A stretch of DNA of 64,000 bases from NCBI GenBank assembly GCA_054601695.1, contig BAAHQB010000291.1, forward strand, positions 1 to 64,000, read 5' to 3'. Origin of the DNA: Amorphochlora amoebiformis (taxonomy: Eukaryota; Cercozoa; Chlorarachniophyceae). This document shows, piece by piece, positions 1 through 64,000 of this stretch. The translations under genes were made by a program, and so were the position numbers. Numbering within the stretch: the first letter of the stretch is position 1; every line of letters starts with the position of its first letter. The notes below the pieces were generated by a model. It was not told the DNA's origin. It saw nothing but the letters and a program-made list of their open reading frames with translations, and ran no database searches.

Positions 1-22420
<22,420 letters not shown>

Positions 22421-22563
22421 GCCAAAAAACCCAAGGAATCTAAAACCATCGCAACCCCTCCTTGAAACTTGCGAAAATCTTAGGTTTTATTTTCCATTTA
22501 CCTCTAATAATCCAGAAGTTCCAAGGCCGTTTGAACGACAACGAATCTGTAGTAGGAGCTGTA

Positions 22564-37954
<15,391 letters not shown>

Positions 37955-38001
37955 TATAGCCTCTTAATAAATAATCAGGGATGAATTCTTATGAATGTTT
38001 A

Positions 38002-38036
<35 letters not shown>

Positions 38037-38043
38037 CATAATA

Positions 38044-38110
<67 letters not shown>

Positions 38111-38198
38111 GTAAGTCTTATCATAAATTCTGTATATATATATATATAGAGAGAGAGAGATATATATATATAGGTATATACATATATATATGTATGTA

Positions 38199-38248
<50 letters not shown>

Positions 38249-38321
38249 TACATATATATATATATATATTTATGGATATATATATATATATATATATGTA
38301 CATGCATATTATTATATTAAC

Positions 38322-38373
<52 letters not shown>

Positions 38374-38392
38374 CAGACACATATTTATATAT

Positions 38393-38447
<55 letters not shown>

Positions 38448-38480
38448 ATGTATTACATGCATATATGCTAAATATAGACA

Positions 38481-43020
<4,540 letters not shown>

Positions 43021-43742
43021 AATGATATTCAATATCTAATTTGTATGTTCGTGCTTACCGTGATGGAGGAATTGCTCTTTTGGTCCTACCAAACCAACGC
43101 AAGTCAGCCAAAAACAAATCAATCAACATTGAAAGTTGTTTGCAAACAGAAAAGATTCGCGAGTGAGTCTTGGACATCAATAACAATGTTACCGATTGAG
43201 CTAATCCCCTCTTATCTCATTTCTTTTTTAGATAACGGAAGAAAAAGCAATCGTTCGTTCAAGAAAGGGAGGACCATCACTCGAAGGTTGAAAGGACGCC
43301 TCGACGGCGCCGCAGCGAGTTGGACGCCAATCAGGGGCCTAAGCCGACAAAATATGGCATTTTAAATTAGAATGTCACTAACCCTAGTCACAGCGCTGGG
43401 CTGTCGCTGAACAGAGATTTTATTTTCTCGGGTTAGAAGATCGGGAGAGTATGGGGTTGATTGGATGATGGTAAGACGTGTTTGGTCACAATTGTGCATC
43501 AGATACAAGGAAGTTAATATTGTGGAAAACAACATGAGAAACTATGACGATATCACACCGTATTTCCGGTCCACTTCGACTATCCCTACGTGTTGCACGT
43601 GTTGCCTGGTGCAATTCTGGGCGAACACTCACTCCTTTGAAGATAGCGTTCGTTTGTTTTAGAGCGTTATTGGGATGTATGTGGAAAACAATATGGTAAT
43701 GAACTTGAATAAATAGATGTGTCGTGTTTTTTTACTTATGTG

Positions 43743-43784
<42 letters not shown>

Positions 43785-43882
43785 CACACACATTATACCG
43801 AATATAAAGATTGTATGATTGCAAATATATATATATATATATGTATATGTAGTATGATTATATACATCTATAATATATATAG

Positions 43883-43918
<36 letters not shown>

Positions 43919-44254
43919 AACATATATATATATATATATATATGGTTAGGGCTAGGGCAGGGTTAGGGCTAGGAATCCTAGGATCGGGGATAGTGTGAGG
44001 GTTGGTGAGTTGGTGTATAATACTGTAATTGTATTTGTACATGTCGGGTTAGGGACTTAAGGTGTCTAGTTAGGGCTAGGGTGTCACTTGACGGCTTCCG
44101 AATGTGATTTCTGATTTACTGACATACGTACGAGAATCATTATATACATCATAGTGTACCAGTGTGCACACATTATCGATCTAGTCAAGTTATCTAGGTT
44201 ATACTGGTGACTGTAAGTCTGTAACACACATGCACGGTCATGTCACAGGCTAGA

Positions 44255-44299
<45 letters not shown>

Positions 44300-44407
44300 A
44301 TTTGTAAATTGTAATATTATATATTACGATATTATATATATACTATAGTATATATATATATATATGTATGTATCTGGTGTGTGTGTGTGTGTGTATATAA
44401 ATATAAA

Positions 44408-44439
<32 letters not shown>

Positions 44440-44933
44440 CCAGCTTATATATCTATATGATCACTGACTGGACTGACTACACTGTGACATGATCACTATA
44501 ACCTTGCAGTGTAAATCTAAAAAAATGTACATGTATATCATACTCGTTCCGATAGCCTAGATGCTATTGCTAGTACTAGATCTAGTCGTTACTGCTAGTA
44601 CTGCTGCGAATCGGGACGATTTGAGAGATACTCGAGATCGTGACCTGAGTGAATATTGAACGATTTTACATGCAGCGAACTTAAATTACTTTCACGTATG
44701 ATGATCAATTTGTATAATAATTAATTGCTCAAACGTTATCGTTTGAGGCAAACACATACATAATATATTATATATTTACATACATACATATTTAATATAT
44801 ATATATATATGTATATATCCTACATATATATATATATATATATATGAATAAATATTAGATATATATATATGTCCAAATTATTACACTTATATACATATAT
44901 ATATATGTATTTATATGTATACATATACATATA

Positions 44934-44966
<33 letters not shown>

Positions 44967-45010
44967 CAATAAAATATCAATATGTACATATACATTATAT
45001 AATATTTATA
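43021..45010. other. Intergenic region without a confident gene
   Basis: The stretch holds a possible 5' exon of the protease gene near 43,060, a GC-richer patch at 43,240-43,370, a 65-codon plus-strand ORF at 43,465-43,662 with no recognisable motif, TA/GT microsatellites, degenerate TTAGGG-like sequence (43,944-44,090) and a CTAG-rich patch (44,560-44,640). I see no RNA gene. Confidence 0.5.
43944..44090 (+). repeat. Degenerate telomere-like tract
   Basis: Copies of gttagggctaggg and related variants are interspersed with other sequence in the intergenic region downstream of the cyclophilin gene. Confidence 0.7.
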
Positions 45011-45017
45011 CACATTC

Positions 45018-50433
<5,416 letters not shown>

Positions 50434-50439
50434 ATGTTG

Positions 50440-50556
50440 ATCGTGCGGCTCACGCTCTGAAGCCCCGTAGAACCTTCCACAATCAATACACACAAACTTA
50501 GCTAAATACCCAATTTCAACCAAAACAATAATGAGGTAACCAATATGATAGGTAGG
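50440..50556. other. Short non-repeat gap upstream of the cyclophilin
   Basis: Ordinary-composition DNA lies between the proposed cyclophilin start and the minisatellite. It would be the 5' region of the cyclophilin gene, and it faces the 3' end of the glycosyltransferase gene across the array. No distinctive motif is seen. Confidence 0.4.
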
Positions 50557-51324
50557 ATATCGCTTTCATCGGATAACGAATATGATAGCTGTATTACTAC
50601 GTGAATACGATAACGAATATAGTAGCTATGTAACTACGTGCAAAGGATAGTGGATATGATAGCTATGTTATTACGTCGATAGCGAATATACTAGCTATGT
50701 TATTACGTGCATGAGATAACGAGCATGATATCTGCATTAGTACGTGTTGGCAAGATATGGATGAGATAACGAACATGATATCTGTATTAGTACGTGTTGG
50801 CATGATATCGATGAGATAACGAACATGATATCTGTATTAGTACGTGTTGGCAAGATATTGATGAGATAACGAACATGATATCTGTATTAATACGTGTTGG
50901 CAAGATATCGATGAGATAACGAACATGATATCTATGTTAGTACGTGTTGGCAAGATATCGATGAGATAACGAACATGATATCTATGTTAGTACGTGTTGG
51001 CAAGATATCGATGAGATAACGAACATGATATCTATATTAGTACGTGTTGGCATGATATCGATGAGATAACGAATATGATATCTGTATTAGTACGTGTTGG
51101 CAAGATATTGATGAGATAACGAACATGATATCTGTATTAATACGTGTTGGCAAGATATCGATGAGATAATGAACATGATATCTGTATTAGTACGTGTTGG
51201 CAAGATATCGATGAGATAACGAACATGATATCTGTATTAGTACGTGTTGGCAAGATATCGATGAGATAACGAACATGATATCTGTATTAGTACGTGTTGG
51301 CAAGATATTGATGAGATAACTATG

Positions 51325-51348
<24 letters not shown>
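50557..51348. repeat. 50-bp minisatellite array with higher-order structure
   Basis: Twelve exact-length 50-bp units start at 50,711, 50,761 and so on to 51,261, followed by a shortened unit at 51,311. The unit begins atgagataacgaacatgata and ends with ggcaagatatcg. To the left, 50,557-50,710 holds about four shorter degenerate units with the same gataacgaatatgatagct core. Variant bases recur: units at 50,761, 50,811 and 50,861 share their unusual positions with those at 51,011, 51,061 and 51,111, indicating a 250-bp block duplication. 50 is not a multiple of three, so the array is not a repeated coding sequence. Confidence 0.95.
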
Positions 51349-57504
<6,156 letters not shown>

Positions 57505-57677
57505 GATCGGAGTCCAAGGGGCGTGATATTGGGCTATATCACAGTGTGCATATCGTGACGTCATCCTATGTTTCTTATATATTAGAATGTCGGCTGAAAG
57601 TTCATATTCTAGTATCAATATAAGAATATCAATATTAAGATATATAAACGAAACCTCGGAAGCCAGAAGTCAGCAGA
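57505..57677. promoter_or_regulatory. Candidate bidirectional promoter, GT32 gene / TAF11
   Basis: Only 173 bp separate the two divergent start codons. The interval contains the perfect palindrome TGACGTCA at 57,556-57,563, the CRE/ATF-type bZIP site, roughly midway. AT-rich stretches lie near 57,577 and 57,613-57,645. It has no TA microsatellite, unlike most non-coding DNA here. Function is inferred from position. Confidence 0.6.
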
Positions 57678-61277
<3,600 letters not shown>

Positions 61278-61614
61278 TAAATCCTGCTTATTGGTTGGGG
61301 GGCCAAGAGTATATATCTTATCCCTTTGGAAGTGTCGTCGCTATTGTGACAGTTGAGTCGAGATCTGTAAAATTAAATTCATAATCATTGCAGTTGATAT
61401 GCTTTCGCAATCGAAATATGATTCCGATATAATATATATATATATATAAAAATATATATAAATATATACATGTATATATATATATATATATGATATGTGT
61501 GTATATAAAGGTAGATTATTGCACTAGTATATCATCATATTTATATATATATATATATATAATATAATATACTAGATATACGGTATATAATACTATATAT
61601 CTATATGTATATTC

Positions 61615-61651
<37 letters not shown>

Positions 61652-62651
61652 TAGACATATGTACCTAGATGTACACATACTGAGTAAGGGATCTTGGATC
61701 AGATTCTTGATATCAATCATGCTCAGCCTCACGCAATATATTTACTAGATTTAGCCGTTAGATCTCACAGAAGTTAGAGTTCTAAAATAATATTCGATTG
61801 AAGAATCTAGTTAATCTAGTTATATATACGATATATATATAATGCATGACAGGTCTAGACTGTAGATCTAGAGAGTAACGACTATACTAGTATATACTAG
61901 ATATAGTTAATCAATTATATATATATATATATATAAATCTCTAGATCTAGCTGGAAAATATCCCAGAAATTTGTCCAGCTAGTCTATAGCGACTTTAGCC
62001 ATAAATGCTAGAAATGGCCCATAATACATTATCTTACCAGGGTGATCTGTTCATGATCACCATACAATATACGTATACATATCAGGATCACACAGCTCGT
62101 GATCCTCAATTAATTAAGTTCAATGACTAGCTAGAATGATCGATTCATTGAAGTTATGACACTGGTAATTCTACTAGTTCTAGTTTAGAGAATTCTAGAA
62201 CTAGAATTTGCCATAAATTAATCTACTAAGTTCTAGAAGTTAGATCTGTAGATGTCTAGGTAACCAAGGTAACATGCGCATCTAGAAGAACATAAAATAT
62301 ATCCTAGCGATATTTGAGGTCAGTTGAGTCTGAGTTGACAACTAATGATAAATTTAACCTTTGGGATAAGGTGGGGTGCAGACGGAGTCTAAAAGTAATT
62401 ACTCTCAGGCTAGTAAGTAATCCATCATCGGCCATTAACTAGATTGTCCAGATTCGATAACTAAAATGATAAATTTCACTTTTTGGGTCAAAGTGGTAAG
62501 TAGACGGAGTCCAATGTTATGTAAGGCCCCGTGCACGAACAATGTACACAAATACAGCTCTGGAACACAAAATAATCCGGATAATAGGAAAGCGGAAAAT
62601 AGGAAGAAAGATGTAACAAACTTCGCTGATTGTCAACTTGAGCCTTCGCAA
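61278..62651. other. Intergenic region between convergent TAF11 and globin genes
   Basis: No gene is supported. The left part has short TA tracts. From about 61,660 to 62,330 the DNA is strikingly rich in CTAG and in short palindromes (ctagatctag types, catgatcacc, gaattctagaac). A diverged direct repeat occupies 62,341-62,390 and 62,461-62,515. The plus-strand ORF at 62,466-62,804 is mostly antisense to the last globin exon. Confidence 0.5.
62341..62515. repeat. Diverged direct repeat in the TAF11-globin interval
   Basis: 62,341-62,390 and 62,461-62,515 share actaatgataaattt, ttgggataaggtgg-like and gacggagtc blocks with several differences. Confidence 0.7.
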
Positions 62652-62824
62652 TCATTTGCTGTTGTAGACCTTCTCCATATGGGAGACGAGGTTGTTAGTA
62701 ACTTCCCTCCAGATCTTGATGAGCTCGATGGTGCCGAATTTTCTGAGGTGAACAGAATGAAGGAGCGTGAGAAATTCAACCACAGCCTAGGAATGCCATT
62801 GTAGTAGGCTTTGACTTATTATAC

Positions 62825-62877
<53 letters not shown>

Positions 62878-63042
62878 CTATATAATATATATATATATAT
62901 ACATATATGAATGTATGGATGATATTACCCAAGGCGAGTCTGCAACGTATCCACAAGAGCCTGTGCAAAACCGTCAAAGTGCTCGTGCTCCAGCTTGTAC
63001 TTCTTATGGCTACGAGAGGAATGCCACAAGTGAGAATTTCGT

Positions 63043-63086
<44 letters not shown>

Positions 63087-63186
63087 TATATATTTATATA
63101 TAATATAAACATATGTAAATATGATCTATATATACATGTATATACTAGTGATAATAACCATAAAGCACGGAAGTACGTGTATTATA

Positions 63187-63239
<53 letters not shown>

Positions 63240-63952
63240 GTACATATTTATAAAAAATATGTAAAATATATGCTTACAAACGAGATTAAGGTTTTATGTA
63301 TCACCTTTTTGCAAAGCGCTTGGCGAGAGGCCCGATTTCCTTGGAGTCAATCGCGTTGGAAATGAAGGTCTGAATCATCTTACTCACGAGCGCAAAATCA
63401 GTTGGGAATTTCTTGGCGACGTCCGGGCAGTACTTGATGAATTGAGCTTCGAAGTCTTCGTGGAAAGGCTGAATATGCTTGTCGGTTTTCTGAAGGAAGA
63501 ACAAGTGAGTCAGACAAACTATGGCGACTTGTGACAAGGAAAAAGGCATATCTCACGATGGACACGTCGTCAGTTTTCCTCTTCTCTTCAGCGCTTGCAC
63601 TAGAAGCGAAAGACTGACAAAAATGAAGTCATATATTAATGACACGAATCCGATTTCGGCGTGCTCTCGAGCAACAAAAAGACAAGCAGTCCAGGAACGA
63701 CACACTCAACAGCTCGTCAGTCGTTACGCGAGCGATCTAGATTCCGGGACTCAAAAAAAGATACCAGTAACCCGAACAGCCCACCGCACTAGGTGCTATC
63801 GGACCGTCGACATGATTCGCAAGGCCGACGGCCCGGATAGCACGCTTCTATAGTCATGTACAACGGAGAGAAACAAGCATGTTGTGCACGGCGTGACACT
63901 TACTGGGTCCTTCGAGTCCTTGTTGGCTTGGTTCTGGACCGTCAAGACGACC
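62652..63952 (-). CDS. Globin, 5' end off window
   Basis: Exons joining in phase are 63,904-63,952, 63,557-63,613, 63,305-63,489, 62,929-63,009 and 62,652-62,742 (stop TGA). The N-terminal part is a hydrophilic leader ([20 protein letters not shown]). The fold follows: [17 protein letters not shown] (helices B-C with the CD1 Phe), [17 protein letters not shown] (helix E), [15 protein letters not shown] with the proximal His F8, [19 protein letters not shown] (G) and [20 protein letters not shown] (H). The spacing and the HxxY...EHF block resemble single-domain bacterial/neuroglobin-like globins. It should bind haem and oxygen or NO. The E7 residue is not certain without an alignment. The first exon(s) lie beyond 64,000. 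Confidence 0.9.
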
Positions 63953-64000
63953 CTGGAACCAACCCAAATGGTTAATTTCTCGAGATACGGAGGGACCGAA
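63953..64000 (-). other. Intron of the globin gene at the window edge
   Basis: The sequence before the exon at 63,952 ends, on the minus strand, with a pyrimidine-containing tract and gttccag, a good acceptor. The frame is not open with a plausible start, so an upstream exon outside the window is expected. Confidence 0.5.

Noticed and set aside
43165-43215. tRNA-like A-box (ttagctcaatcggtaac) on the minus strand
   Set aside because: No matching B-box at the right distance and no acceptor or anticodon stems could be formed.
43465-43662. 65-codon plus-strand ORF (MVRRVWSQLCIRYKEVN)
   Set aside because: No recognisable domain, no splice partners and no codon pattern clearly different from background. 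Left as intergenic.

Overview
The window is nuclear DNA from a eukaryote, almost certainly a unicellular one. Short exons, many of 15 to 200 nt, are separated by GT...AG introns. Reading frame and codon phase carry across most of the junctions I checked. The telomere-type hexamer TTAGGG occurs as interstitial tracts. Roughly half or more of the sequence is (TA)n-dominated microsatellite with TG, CA, GTAT and GATA interruptions. The very many short ORFs rich in Tyr and Ile are translations of these repeats and are not genes. The taxon cannot be fixed from the sequence. The cyclophilin insertion, the caspase-like protein and the polycystin channel suggest a protist, perhaps of the alveolate/stramenopile assemblage; this is inference.

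Layout, left to right. (1) 1 to about 22.4 kb, minus strand: a polycystin-2 (TRPP) type cation channel with its 3' end beyond the left edge. Its N-terminal half is a long series of ankyrin repeats, joined to the channel in phase. (2) 22,564-37,954, minus: a large multi-exon gene I cannot identify, with one EF-hand-like loop. (3) 38,481-43,020, minus: a SAM-like domain followed by a caspase-fold (C14) protease with both catalytic residues. (4) about 45.0-50.4 kb, minus: a cyclophilin peptidyl-prolyl isomerase. (5) 50,557-51,348: a 50-bp minisatellite that appears to supply the last codons and stop of the next gene. (6) 51,325-57,504, minus: a complete GT32 (OCH1/DXD-type) glycosyltransferase with an N-terminal signal anchor. 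(7) 57,678-61,277, plus: TAF11, the histone-fold subunit of TFIID, divergent from the glycosyltransferase across 173 bp that contain a TGACGTCA palindrome. (8) 62,652-63,952, minus: a globin whose 5' end lies outside the window.

Six of the seven genes are on the minus strand. Intron sizes look bimodal: about 45-110 nt introns of ordinary composition, and introns of several hundred to about 2,000 nt filled with TA microsatellite. Non-coding islands hold copies of a dispersed SINE-like element, degenerate telomeric tracts, small tandem duplications and CTAG-rich DNA. The genes do not form a pathway; they look like an ordinary stretch of a repeat-inflated protist chromosome.

Exon limits were worked out by hand from splice signals, phase and family resemblance. 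They are firm for TAF11, the glycosyltransferase, the globin, the caspase-like gene, the cyclophilin and most of the channel, and provisional elsewhere.
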